NCBI GenBank assembly: GCA_025617745.1
Contig: CM046853.1
Location: 29,701,822 to 29,765,821 of the forward strand
Direction: 5' to 3'
From: Heliocidaris erythrogramma
Taxonomy: Eukaryota > Echinodermata > Echinoidea > Camarodonta > Echinometridae
Length of the DNA: 64,000 nt
Shown here: positions 10,962-22,816 of the stretch, piece after piece
Numbering within the stretch: position 1 is the first letter of the stretch
How the letters are laid out: each line of letters starts with the position of its first letter
Notes under the pieces: generated by a model
What the model was told of the DNA's origin: nothing
The model's input: the letters and a program-made list of their open reading frames with translations, nothing else
Databases searched by the model: none
Translations under genes and position numbers: made by a program

Positions 10962-11405
10962 AGACCTCAGCCTGACCGAATTTTGAAATATACCCTTTAT
11001 TCATCCACGGGGAGCTATATATTTTCTGAACAAATTGAAACCAACTTCATGAGATTCCGTTTCCTGTGGAATGAGTAACAGCGTCCCGAATGTTGAGCCC
11101 CGGTGGTTTTTCTGACGAGGGCCCCGTCTCTGAGGAACGCTACTTTGCGGGGGGTGAAAATTTGATGACGACATATCGTGTAGACGCACTCGGAGCTGTA
11201 TACATGACATGTCGTCACACGTCTAGCGACCCCCTGCAGTTTCCTCTGTTGTTACGCCATAGGGAGGGGGCGGACAAAAAAAAATATCTTTTTTATTTTT
11301 TATGGATAAACGGAGACGAAAATTTATGAATACCCAGGGTAATTATATTCTTTGTTTACTAAGCTTTACGTCAATATATGGTTGTTTTGGGTCAGGCTGA
11401 GGTCT
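10962..11405. mobile_element. TTAA-flanked 444-bp element in the LINE
   Basis: Terminal inverted repeats AGACCTCAGCCTGAC / GTCAGGCTGAGGTCT with TTAA on both sides (10958-10961, 11406-11409). Removing the element and one TTAA leaves the LINE reading in frame across the site (YLPLTRTLFGK), which supports the boundaries. The TTAA preference recalls piggyBac, but the end bases do not identify the family. No intact gene inside. Confidence 0.85.
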
Positions 11406-12100
11406 TTAACAAGAACTTTATTTGGAAAGAACTCATTTGTTTACCCTGGATCTGCATACTGGAATTATCTGCCTCATGATTTTAAAGAATCCCCTAGTAT
11501 TAATGCTTTTAAACGTATGCTTAAAAATGTTAATCTGTCAATACTCACACTAACAGGTCAAGTCAATACATAATTAACTATAACTTATCCATACCTCTAT
11601 TATACGTTCGTATAACATTTTATTTTAACTGAAATCATATAAGCATGCCTAGCGACCTGTTTCATACACGTACCCCTGCAGTCTGTCTTTTCACAATTAC
11701 CTGCACCTTCTCTTTCTGCCCCCCTGTTATTATATTTGTTATCAGTTATACTTTTATAACTTCTTATATTTTGTATACATTATGTTTTCATTATACATTT
11801 CTTCACATTCTTTTCCCTGGATTAAAACGTATTGAAACTAGGTTCAGGGGCTTGCCTCTTATACAAGCCTTACCTCTTTCTGGCAAGTCCCTCCGTTTTA
11901 CACTTATTATAAGCTAAAGTGTTTTTAATATTGTATTGTTATGTTGCTGATCCCTTTTTCAAGAATTATGATACTTTCACGTATTCTATATGACACATGT
12001 TCTAACAACTTTTCTGTATTATATTTATCATGTCATGTTTCTTTATATTTTGTTTATGTGAAACGGAAAAAGAATAAATAAATTAAAAAAAAAATATCAG

Positions 12101-12340
12101 GTCATAATGTCAATATGAATGAATACACCTCTTAAGATAAAAATGGAAGGAGAAAAGGGTAATTGATTAATAGGTATAGTCAGAGTAATATTGGTGATAT
12201 GACGAAAGAATTATACGTGGACACTTAGAAATGGGTCGCTCGTCCATTAATTTTGTGCACGAACAATAACAAATTGACAGCATTAAGATTGTTCGTCTTT
12301 GGACAAAGGGGACGTTTGTAAAAGTAGTACCCATAATATT
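12101..12340. other. intergenic spacer
   Basis: Unassigned sequence between the LINE tail and the next hAT element. Confidence 0.4.
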
Positions 12341-12348
12341 ATTATCGT

Positions 12349-12872
12349 CAGGGGCGTCGCTAGAACATTTTGAATGGGGGGGGGGGGGGGGAGGGGTGAC
12401 ACCCAAATTTGCCGACAAAAATGCTGCACCATAATACCTCCCCCCCCCCCCACACACACACACAGAAACAAATAATAATAATAATAATGATAATAATAAT
12501 AATAATAATAATAATAATTAAAGAAAAGTGTGAATATTCTGGCACCCTGCTGCGCGAACATGAAGTGTTGTATTTTTTCGTATACTGGAAATGTAAGGAA
12601 GTTACATTATTATACGGGAACCTCGTTTTGGGAAGCCTTTTGCCCGAATATAAACTTTCCAGTGTTTTTGCGAGCGAGCAAGCCCCCAAAATGCTCGTTT
12701 TCCTTCTTTTCTTTCTGTTTTCTCCCTCTTTTTTCTCCCTCTTTCCTCTTCCCTCTTCCTCTCTTCCCCTCCTTTTTTGCCGACCGAGGAGGCGCCTTTG
12801 CCAACAGCAGTTTTGAGTTGGGGGGGGGGGGGGTGAGATACCCCCCCCCCCCCCCCATCAGCGACGCCGCTG
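12349..12872. mobile_element. non-autonomous hAT-like element with 8-bp target duplication
   Basis: Ends CAGGGGCGTCGCT and AGCGACGCCGCTG are inverted repeats with one mismatch; ATTATCGT flanks both sides (12341-12348, 12873-12880). The interior has poly-G and poly-C runs, a CA stretch, an (ATA)n microsatellite and the recurring phrase TTTCCAGTGTTTTTGCGAGC, also found near 26390, 26640 and 28195. This is the most complete member of that family in the window. Confidence 0.9.
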
Positions 12873-12880
12873 ATTATCGT

Positions 12881-15800
12881 GGTCGAGATCGATGGTTGCG
12901 ACTTGCGACACACGACGTGTGTCTTTGCGCACGAAACCCACGAAACAAAGATTAGTGAGATTTTGCGTTTGGCGCCATCTATGTTAACGGATCAACTCCT
13001 CTGTTGCGTATCTTTTAAAGCAAATTATCCTTACTGGTTTCTGTGGTAAAATGAGATACTGAAGATAATTATGAAAAAGGTGAGGGATCCAGGTGTGATA
13101 CACAGGGGACACATTTCACCAACCCAGGCCAAAATCTTTTCCTGTACATAGTTGATACGCGCGGAGTGCCCCCGGCCGGCTAAAGTTTGAGAATCTCTAT
13201 ATTACATTCATTATTTTCTCTTCTTTTGAATGTGTACTTTAAATAATTGGGGGACAATTTAACGTAGATTTTAACGTAGGATGTTACAGACATAGACGTA
13301 GATGGAGTGCCATGATCGCCAATGTCTGGAACACACAATGCAGCTATATAGCAAGCTAAAAAAATCATTCTTGTGCCCCTCCTCACGATTACAGAAATGT
13401 TGGATCAGCCACTATTCTACTTTAATTCTGCGAATAAAAACCATATCAAAGGTAACTAGACCAAGCAACAATTTCGAAAAAAAAACAAACCTTTTGATAT
13501 CATTTCGTTAAAACAAAGATACAACGACGTAAATATATCAACTGAAATACGTGTAGTTTGAAGATCACTAGTACTGACAAAAAGTGAGAAAAATACTTCT
13601 CAGCAAAAACCACTGTTTTAGATTAATACGGCCGTTTTTGTCTGCTGTCTTTTCAGATTGTACGATAATCATTTCCTTATATAGAAACCTCCGGAGATGA
13701 GGTCTCTTTCCTTTGATAAAAACAGAAATACATAGGGAATTAAACTGAATTTATTTCCTTCTCGTGTTCGGTTCAATTATGGTTTACATATAGAAGGAGG
13801 CAAAAATTGGAAACAAAGATTGTGTTGAGACTATCAAGAACAAAATAAGTTCCTGTAAGATTTTCAGAATTCGAAATACTTAAATTAAGTACAGTATAGA
13901 AGGGGAAAAAATATAGAATAAATTAGGCACTGGTATAGGTTCGTATGAATTAAAAGGTAAATGTACCGCAAGTTTATTAAGAATTCAACTTAATTCTATA
14001 TAAATTAGGGTTTTATTTAAACTTGGACATGGTATATACACCACATGCACTTATCTAATGGGAAACTTATGATAATCCCACAGCTAACAGCATAAGAAGT
14101 GGCCGATTTCCCTCCTTTTAAAAATAGGAATACGTGCTTGATTTTGACGACAGTTTGCATAAATCTGCAATTCAACATGCAACATCTTAACGTGGTCTGC
14201 GCCATCACAAATGGAAAGAGGCTAACGAGCCATTTCACTTTAAACATGTTAAATGGCAAACCATTTTGATGAAAATATGACGGTACTCACCAAAGCGATA
14301 TTCCTTTTACTGAACCCAGTAATAAGAGATAAGGAGCGAAATGCACTCCACGAACATTTTTATGCATGATTCAAGACCTTCTTCAACATGATAGTACTTA
14401 CAACAGATTCTGTCGGAAAATTTCGAATTCTGTATAGGCAAAATTGGATTATTAATTAATTTTCGCCTTTACTTTTCTCTGCAACCGGATAAAACATGAG
14501 AAGAATGAATGTCCTCAGGCATTTTAGGGTTTCATTGACAGTTTCTTGTACAGTGAATATACTCATAATTATAATTATCTGACGTAGAAAACCCATATAA
14601 ATTACCCATATGCAATATTACGTCAGTTGATTCTAAGTTCCTACCTTAGAAGGAGTGTAAAATATATATGAGTCAATGCAACACGACATTACGAAATCTT
14701 AGTTTCGATGTGAGTGGATATTTATTACAATATTCTTCAAATATTTAAATTAATATCATTTATTTTCATTTTCAATTAGTCATAATGTTTCTGTATATAC
14801 CTCTCCAATAACTGGATTTTTAAAGAAATACTGCCTATAAATAAATATTTGAGGGAAACCTTTTTAGAGAAATGCTTTCCGTACATGTCGCATGAAATGC
14901 GAGTTGTGACCGAATAATGTTGTGCTGTATAACAATTACAGTATCACACCGGTAACTCTTCTTTGTACAGTAAATGTGCTATACAAAATCAAACATGACG
15001 GAGCATTGGAAAAAGAACTTTGACATTTTGATAACTCATCTATTTTAATGGTTTGTGGGGGGAAAACAACGACAATCCTCTGTAGGAAGGATTTAAACAG
15101 ATATAATTTACATGGAAAATTATAGTCCACCCTCGGTTTATTTATAATATGGGCCTTTATTGACTCTCAAAAGAAATATAAGCAAATTGAACCCGCTAAA
15201 ATCTGAAGTAAAACGAAAAATAAAATAGAGAGAAAAAAGGGAAAATGACCTGATACAATATTTGTTTTCATGCGTAAAATTACATTATGGTTGATACTCC
15301 CTCAACTACTTAAAACTCGGGAGAAGACAAAGACACATAGAAGATTATAATAGTGACAGGGAGGGATGGGGAAACTTAATTATAGGGAAAAAATAGAAGA
15401 AAGAAAGTATAGAGAGGGAGACTGAATAAGAAAGAAAAAGGAAGAAAGAGAGAGAGAGAGAGAGAGGGAGGGAGGGGTATTTGCTGCAGTAGGTTGTGTT
15501 GATGTAATTGATAACCAATTTATTTTGTCTACAATACTCATTAATTCATCAAGTGCTGCAGCAAGATTAATCAGGTCTCGTTTTAACCTAATAATTATAA
15601 TAAAAACTGTCAGGAACTCACTATGCCATTTTTAATACCTTTAAAAGCGACATAATGATTTGGGGAATTCACTCAAGTGTATAATCATGTTCATTTCTTG
15701 CATGTCATCGTAGCAGGGATCACATGAGCTATTGCAGCTGAATAATCCAGCATCTGCCCAATAGGCGATAAGGGGCTTGAATCGTCGTCATGACAACGAA

Positions 15801-16380
15801 ATTGGTATACGCAATACGTCCAATGAGAAATCAAGTTGATACTGTACAACGTTTCTTCTCCACCATGTATAGGATATTACCCCCGCCAAACGCCTGCTCA
15901 CGTTGGCATTTAACGAAGAGAGATTGCGATCTTATACATTCGACGCTCTGCATTTGGATATTTGTATTCGCTACCCGGGTGACGTGATAATTCTCCTGAC
16001 ACCTTTTCGTAGTCTTTATTTTTTTTCGATCTAAGAAATAATTTGTTATTTAACAAATAATCGTATTTCTGCGGTTGTGGACAGCGTATGACGGCACGAT
16101 GTTGTTAATTTCATGAACAAATACATCTTTGTTTTCCGGGCGTCTTAGACAAAAACTGGAAAAGAAAAAAAATAAGAGTTATCATTAGATTCTTGCCAAT
16201 AACATTGGTTTGGTACGCAAAAGATTAGATAAAAAGAAGTGGATCCGCTTATTGCTTCACACTTACTTAAACGCAATTAACGAAGAAGAAAGTCAGATGA
16301 GGTACAATCAGCTCCAGACATTTACAACTTTCATCTTACCGTTGCTATTTATGTGAAAGTTCTACATCTACAGTAGATCC
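12881..16380. other. upstream region of the symporter gene
   Basis: Mostly AT-rich single-copy-looking DNA with a GA microsatellite at about 15448-15468. No supported exon. Presumably promoter-distal and enhancer sequence for the gene starting at 16436. Confidence 0.4.
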
Positions 16381-16390
16381 AGGCTGAAAT

Positions 16391-16396
16391 TATAAA
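16391..16396 (+). promoter_or_regulatory. possible TATA box
   Basis: TATAAA lies 40 bp before the symporter start codon. If used, transcription would start near 16420 and leave a very short 5' UTR, so this is only a candidate; an upstream non-coding exon is equally possible. Confidence 0.25.
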
Positions 16397-16435
16397 CACT
16401 TTCAGACCGTTCATGCATGTTTAGCGAGTACCGTA

Positions 16436-16693
16436 ATGGCAAATTTAGTAAGCCATCGACATCCTCGTCATATTTTTGCTTCGATTGGAGGACTGGTCAT
16501 CTTTTTCTCTCCGTCTGCCATGGCTGACTGTTCCGATTACATAACCCTATTGCCAGCCAATAACACATCTAGGGCCATACATTCCACGTTGAGTCTACGA
16601 TCAGCGCTTATCATTCTCTTGGGCTTTGGGACTTTTGCCATCGTTCTCTCGTATCTCTTCAATATCGTCAGAAAATTCGTCTACCAAGACAAC
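16436..16693 (+). CDS. DUR3: DUR3-type urea/solute symporter, exon 1
   Basis: Exon 1 encodes 86 residues. The ATG is the first in frame after TGA at 16385-16387. Residues 14-30 are hydrophobic (FASIGGLVIFFSPSAMA), like a signal peptide or signal anchor. Residues 42-45 (NNTS) hold overlapping N-glycosylation sequons in a predicted external loop. Residues 57-80 (LIILLGFGTFAIVLSYLF onward) match the first membrane helix of DUR3-family proteins of the sodium:solute symporter superfamily (compare the LGFG.F.AV pattern in plant and fungal DUR3). The exon ends at AAC|GTGAGT in phase 0. Characterised fungal and plant members take up urea (and polyamines) with protons across the plasma membrane; substrate and coupling ion here are inferred. 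Confidence 0.88.
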
Positions 16694-17482
16694 GTGAGTA
16701 TATTGAGGCTTCATTTGTTTTTAATTTTATTTTTAGATAACAAATCTTTCTTTAACATCTTAAAGCTAGCTAGTCTCAGTCAATGGGCAAAAATGATGAT
16801 AGGAAGCAAGAATAATTAATGGGAGAACATTTGGATAAACTTTTGCTAACAAAAGTTGAATTTGAAGAGAATTGGAGCATATGATGCGCAGTCGAGAGCA
16901 TTCTGGTATGCCCTAATGGCAATATACCGATGCGATAATTTGCGAAAAAAAAATGCAGTTCGACGCATCATGTTCTGTTAATTCTAAGGATTTGATCCTA
17001 ATATTTCACACAGATAGTTATCTTCCTTTGGATGAAGAAGACTTTTTCTTTGTACAGTTTCGAATGAGAGTGTTATGTTAGTGTTGATTTGCAAAAGATG
17101 TCGAAATAAAGGGATAATAGAGAGTCCCTAAGAAATATAAGCTTAGAGACACAATTTTGTCAGTGGCGGCATCTCTTCGTCGTGTATGAATTTTCAAATT
17201 TCTTAATTTTGCTTATTCCTTCGCTCTCTATATTTTCTTTCTGGACACTCTACATGTATAATAGTGACATCTACCGTTTCCTGCATCGTGTATCCATTCA
17301 TATTCTTTTGAGGTAATTTTGTCATTTAAATTAAACAATGTATGATATAACAACTGCAAAGAGACCATCTAGTTGTCCGAATATTCGTAGTTTCAAAATT
17401 AAATGCAAGGAAATCTTTTCTTTTACAAAAAAAAAGCTATAGAGGATCATTAGATGTAATAATATAGGTTTTCTCGGCCAAC

Positions 17483-17871
17483 TTCGTAAGCTTTTCATTC
17501 GTTTTGATACATGGGTAAATTCAAATTCGCGAAATACCGATGTAGGCTTGAGAATGTCATTCAAAATGGCACTTCGTTCATTTGAATTACTTCTTTGGTC
17601 AATGGAATTTGCACTTGTATCATTCAATTTAAAAACCGGTTACAAATGCGCAGTTTGCATTCAAATTCGTCAACGCTGGCAAAGCGGACGTCCGGATCAT
17701 TCAATTTCACACCTGGTCATTCAACATAACAAAGTTTTCATTCAAATTCGCCTATCATTACAAACATATGCACATTTTTCTCATCTAATAAAGTGAGCTT
17801 TATTCTTTATCAATATCCGGTGATGTGTTTAAGAATAACTCCTTGCATACCACCTAAGGGTCATGGGTATC

Positions 17872-17902
<31 letters not shown>

Positions 17903-18534
17903 GACAGGGTTATGACTGTGGTAGAAAGACTACATATAATGTACGCAAATATAAATGGCCCAAAAGAGATCATGACCGCCGAATAAATTTTCAACAAAAA
18001 AATGAACAAATAAACAAACATGAAAATAAAGCGATGCCCCAGCATGTAATGTCCCACGTCACACACTTTGCTAATTCTACATGATGTGACTAGGTATAAA
18101 AAAAAATATATATGATCGTTCAGTTGCTAAATAGTGTTGGTTTAGTGGGTATACAACCCTAGGGGTTATATTATACCGTATAATTTAAAATGAATATAAC
18201 ACGGAACGAAGCTAGGGGATTTATATGAAGATTGGGTGAGATTAACACGATTAACGTGTTTATTTTGTCTGCAAAGCGTGTGAAGTTGTATGCAAAGAAA
18301 TGAATTTGAATTCACGGAAGGCGTTATTACGTAATCGCGAATCGTCTCGCTTTAATTTGAATGAAAATTCTCCAAAGACGAAACACGTTTTAATTCGAAT
18401 GCAAACAAAATGTTTTTGAATGACAGTTTTATGAAATCGAATGCTAAAAAACAAATTTGAATGATAAAACACAGCTACGATGGCAGAATCGGTGAATTTG
18501 AATGCACATAAAATTCGTGTGGCCAGCTTACGAA
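17483..18534. repeat. modular palindromic element, CATTCAAATTCG words
   Basis: The left part (to about 17790) repeats CATTCAAATT words on +; the right part (from about 18290) repeats AATTTGAATG, the inverse. Outer ends TTCGTAAGC / GCTTACGAA are inverted. A 28-base G run (17876-17903) and unrelated sequence fill the centre. Confidence 0.7.
17876..17903. repeat. 28-base poly-G run
   Basis: The longest of many homopolymer G/C runs in the window. Confidence 0.9.
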
Positions 18535-18663
18535 TTTGAACGAGAAATCCTATAGTACGTCTGAGATTTTTTTTTTATTTTTTGAAATGCACAAATGCGA
18601 TTTACATCGTGTAAGGAGATTGACAAAAGCATTAGCACTATACTACTCGATTAGCCAAAGAAT

Positions 18664-18735
18664 TGCATATGTGTGGGTGTGTGTGTGTATGTGCGTGATT
18701 TTTTTTTTTTTTGGGGGGGGGGAGGGGGGATTTTC
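18664..18735. repeat. GT, poly-T, poly-G low-complexity run
   Basis: A short (GT)n stretch followed by T and then G homopolymers. Confidence 0.7.
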
Positions 18736-19066
18736 CTCCAAAAAAATGGTTTCTGGAGTTTTCTAGGCAGAAATAAAGCAAAAGAAGTGAGAGAAATACT
18801 ATTTTTAATTTGAAAAAATAGAGAATTTTCTAAACTCGAGCGCTTCACTTCCTTGAACGAAATATGTTATTCAGAAAAATGTCTGTCCATTCAATGACAT
18901 TTCGTTGTATTTTATTTAGTTCCCAATAACTATCAGGGCAACATAAGCCTTGGGATTTAAAATATTTGATATAGGCCATAACCTCGTGCAGTATAATCTG
19001 TCAATATAGCTTTAGATATTTTGCGGAATGACAGTCATAATGTTTGTACACTGAAGTGTGCCGAAG

Positions 19067-19175
19067 AGTACTTGAATCCAATGACCGGGGTAATAATAAT
19101 AATGTAAGCGCTTTGGTCAATTGTTTCTGGTAAAGCGCTTCATAAGAAACCGTTATTTTTATTATCATTATATGT
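19067..19175 (+). mobile_element. short SINE-like 3' tail
   Basis: Contains TGACCGGGGTAATAAT, TGTAAGCGCTTTGG, AAAGCGCTTCATAAGAAAC and an AT/TAT tail. The same order occurs on the minus strand at 21925-22075. Confidence 0.6.
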
Positions 19176-19378
19176 ATCGACAGAATGTTTGAGTTGATAT
19201 CAACAATGGTATCTAAAGGAATGTCATTCGCAAGAGTAAAAGCGTTAAGATTTTCTTAATTTGCTTACTTCGCTTGCTTAAACGTAAATTCATTTAAAAA
19301 AAAACACGTTGTGCACTCGCATGACAGTTCATTATATCAAGATTTTGCAAACAAAATATGTCATAATGCCAATCTGTA

Positions 19379-20000
19379 CACTGTTAAAAAATATGTTGGT
19401 ATTTTTACAGGAAATTTCCTGGCAGTCGAAACGCCAGGAGTGCACGTTATTTTACAGCCTCATGTAATACAGTCTGTAATAAATATTTCCGTTTTTTTAC
19501 AGGAAAGAGACTGTAAATTTAAAATAATTTGTAGTCAGTCTCAAGGAAAGCCAGAAAGTCTGTAGTTTTACAGTTATTAGTGTATAGCCATGCTTTATGT
19601 TATCCTATTCTCTACCTTAATCTATCCTATCCTAAACATATCCTATCTAGTTAATTCAATTTAATGCAATCTTTTATATGCACCTTATAGTTTTTTATTC
19701 CTTTTGGTCCAGTTACTAAATCGGGCAAACCCAAACCATACGCTTACTAAAAATTCATGATTATTCATATAAGTGTTTTCCCACATATTTGGTAATTTAA
19801 CAAGGTAACTTGTTAAAATACGAGAAAATGTTTTTTTAACGGTGTTTTTATCGGGCGATTGAAAATAAATGCTGATTTCCGGTAAACCAACAAACTGGCT
19901 GTTGTTTTACAGGAAAAAGCCTGTAAAATTGAAATGACGGCAACAACTTGTAATTTCAAGGGCCAGGAAACCTGTAGTTTTACATTTATTTTTTACAGTG
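19379..20000. mobile_element. TA-flanked miniature element, CACTGTTAAAAAATA ends
   Basis: Ends CACTGTTAAAAAATA and TATTTTTTACAGTG, with TA on both sides (19377-19378, 20001-20002). The interior repeats TTTTACAGG/CCTGTAAAA words about eight times. About 170 bp of its interior also occurs, inverted, at 10408-10576. Confidence 0.82.
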
Positions 20001-20002
20001 TA

Positions 20003-20378
20003 TATAATGGCCTTTTAAACAACTTTTTTTTTTAAATGAGGACGACAAAGATGAGAAATGGAGGGGAATCACAGTTAAAAAAAAAATTCTGAAATATCAG
20101 TTGTCAATTAAATAAGTCTGTCCCAGTTTTCCCCCTTTAAGGCTATATTATCAAAAGCTTTCTTGCATCTAGATATTGCTTCTTCAAATTAAATATGATA
20201 CATACAAATACATATTTTGTTACCCTTTGGCCACTTTGATCAATATCAGCACCTTGATTAAAAATCATATACTCGTCACAAGATAGTGAATACAACTGCT
20301 GCCGTTTTAGCAAGGATTACTTAGGCGAGGGTCATTCGTTTCATAAAGAAATTATGTTCCTTGCATAATGCCGATATA
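20003..20378. other. intronic, nothing recognised
   Basis: AT-rich filler. Confidence 0.4.
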
Positions 20379-20668
20379 CAGTGGCGTAGCGTGGGTCCGG
20401 CCTTTTAGGGGACACCATTTTCATCAGGGCGGCACCGGACATACTAGGTGTATGAATTACAAGAGAACAAGGCCACTGCACCGAGGAGGGGGAGGGTGTG
20501 GTGTAATAGGGGGTCTTGTCATCCTGTTATCCCCCTCTCCTTTTCTTTCCTTTTCCTTCGCTCTTATTTCCCCTTTTTTCGCCATCCGATGTGGGTTGAT
20601 GGGGTGGGGGGGGGGGGGGGGGAGGAGGGGGGCACTTGCCCCATGAGTTCCGGGAGGCTACGTCACTG
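20379..20668. mobile_element. small hAT-like element, CAGTGGCGTAGC ends
   Basis: Ends CAGTGGCGTAGCGTGGG and CCGGGAGGCTACGTCACTG are inverted with few mismatches. No clear 8-bp duplication was seen. The interior contains a 20-base G-rich run near 20604-20623. Confidence 0.75.
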
Positions 20669-21924
20669 TCTATGCGAATCCGTGTGGGCTCAATACCCAA
20701 TCAATGTCATATTTGAAAACTGAGCTCAATGAACCCTTCATGTCAACAACGAGAAACAGATGAATGAAACAGGAAACCGGTCAAAATTCTGAAACGTTCA
20801 TAACTCGTCAGTTTGGTTATTGCAACACGTAGCCAATAATTATTGTGTCAAAAATGCATGAGAGTAAACCCGCCAGCTCTCCCTGTCATCAAGTAAGTGG
20901 ATGGATGGTAAGAAAATCATCGTGGCAAAGGCTTCATGCACGATAACGTGTGTGTGGAATAATTAAATCGTGTAGGCTTAGTGAGGAAGAGGTTCAACTT
21001 GGTTTCATAATCAAGCAATGAATATCGAAATTAAATATTTTCTCGTCATCGAGTGATCGATGTAATATCCGTCTCAATTCTGAGTCTTGATTCCTATGGC
21101 ATGTTAAGTTCTAAAACATCTTGAATGATCTTTTGTTTTTATTCCTACATATAATTTATTTATATGTACGAAGACCACTTCCAATAGTTTAATGACATGG
21201 CAGACTACGGAAGAATATTTTCTGCATTACCCCCCCCCCCCCGGGAATGATGCGAACATATTCATTTCTATAATAAAATAACGGATGGCGTTTGCATAGT
21301 TCCCAGGGACAAATTTTGGTCAAAGCCGCTTTCCAATTCATGTTCCTACCCCCTCCCAGCTTACGTTTTGCTTTAATCAAAGTTATACGCTTTCATCTCA
21401 GATCTCATCCCCAATCAAAGAGAAAGTTTCAATGATGATAGTTTGAGCTATATTACCATAATTACCCCCACCCCAAAAATAAATAAATATATATCAATGA
21501 CAGTTTTCACAAATTTTCCATATGTTTGTTTGTCTTCTGATCGTCAGTGTCTACCCAGAAAGAGATACAAAGGGGGTGAAATACTATTGCTGGGTTGTCT
21601 GCTGCCTGCTCCCCCGGATAAAATGTTTAAAAAAAATTAAAAAAATTCTGCAATCTAAGCTGAGCAGTCATAATTATGCCACTAAAACAGGCGCGGGAGC
21701 TAGGCACACATGTCCCGAGGGCGTACTCCTCTATAAGAAATCTTCAAATGTTCAAGCCGTTTTCTTACAATCAGCCAACCACAGCTACTCCCTAACCCCC
21801 CCCCCCAACAAAAAAACAAACACAAAAAAAAAACCAAACAAACAAAAAAACATATGCTTATCTACATCAGAGGAATATTTTCACCAGCTCCATAATTCAA
21901 ATGGTACATTGTTATTATGACTAG
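20669..21924. other. intronic, homopolymer runs only
   Basis: Contains poly-C runs near 21230-21242 and 21797-21806; otherwise unassigned. Confidence 0.4.
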
Positions 21925-21928
21925 CCCA

Positions 21929-21964
<36 letters not shown>

Positions 21965-22075
21965 AATAATAATAATAATAATAATAACTGTTTCTTATAC
22001 AGCGCCTAACCAGTTACAATGTAACCGACCAAAGCGCTTACAGCATCATTATCCCGGTCACTGGATTAAATTCTC
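21925..22075 (-). mobile_element. SINE-like element with (TTA)n tail
   Basis: Read on the minus strand it gives AATCCAGTGACCGGGATAAT, TGTAAGCGCTTTGGTC and GCGCTGTATAAGAAACAG, then (TTA)n. Related to 19067-19175. Confidence 0.62.
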
Positions 22076-22082
22076 GCTACCT

Positions 22083-22319
22083 CAAACAATAGTTTATGTC
22101 ATATTATACACTAATTCCTAGGGTGTGACACCCAAATTTGCCGACAAAAATGTTGCACCCTAATATCCTCCACAGGTAATAATAGAAGAAAATCGCAGAT
22201 GTAAAAATCGTGATCATACGGGCCCAGTTTCGCAAGGGGACGGGCTGACACCTTTTGCCCAAATATCAACTTCTCAATTTCTATTAAAACAAAAACAACT
22301 TGTCGTAGTGACAATGTAC
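22083..22319. mobile_element. hAT-family fragment left of the LINE
   Basis: Shares GTGACACCCAAATTTGCCGA and the TTTTGCCCAAATATCAACTT phrase with the hAT-like element at 12349-12872. It is separated from related sequence at 26198-26860 by the LINE. Confidence 0.65.
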
Positions 22320-22816
22320 AGAAGTTTATTTTATTTATTTATTTATTTATTTATTTTTCCTGTATGGTACAGCAGCTGATATAGTGTGAACTTCACATGG
22401 AAATGAAATCAAGACTAACATTTTAAGTAAATATGTGATCACAATATATAGACATGAATAATAAATCGTATACAGTAATAGAACGTATAATAACATACAG
22501 AGGTATGACGAAATAAGTCCGAAGGCTTGAAGCATCGCCACACCTTTAAGCATAAAATTGTTATTTAACTATGAGTTGTGGGCACAACAAACAAGAAACT
22601 AACCTTACATTAAGAAAAGAGAAAAAATACAGTAAACACAGGAACAGGATACAGACTGTATATACATGTACATTATTGGAAAGGAAAAGTGAAGAGAAAG
22701 AAGGGTGAGGAGGAATGAGTCCCAGTTAAACCTGGTATTGCGCATAAGCAATAATCACTCTGACTATAATACATGCAATGTTATGGATAAAAATATGGAA
22801 ATTACTTTTACAGATA

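Larger units (their letters stand above)
9778..12100 (+). mobile_element. CR1/L2-like LINE 3' remnant, interrupted twice
   Basis: Non-LTR reverse transcriptase remains on the + strand: WFRSYLTNRTQFVSVNNCNF, then FILFADDSNIFFSHADVNEL, LSLNLQKTNYMLFSN and FLGVLIDNKLSWKPHI (to 10222). After an insert it resumes at about 10590 with TLYYTLIFPYINYGIIAWEC and MFRKNTSIHYYPTRQ, and after a second insert with RTLFGKNSFVYPGSAYWN (stop 11571-11573). The block between YLTNRTQ and FADD (GVPQGS motif) is deleted, so the copy is dead. The 3' UTR runs to an A-rich end near 12100. The MFRKN...YPTRQ motif is shared with the minus-strand LINE at 22330-26188, so both belong to one clade. Confidence 0.85.

Noticed and set aside
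11001-11218. Minus-strand open frames of 67-69 codons at 11.0-11.2 kb
   Set aside because: They lie within the TTAA-flanked insert and show no recognisable domain; two overlapping frames are equally open.
12409-12955. Overlapping open frames of 92-141 codons on both strands
   Set aside because: They run through poly-G/poly-C, ATA and T/C-rich tracts of a hAT miniature element; low-complexity products without any family motif.
15790-15987. Possible upstream exon of the symporter
   Set aside because: No donor at a useful phase and no similarity to DUR3 N-termini; the 16436 exon already has its own start after an in-frame stop.
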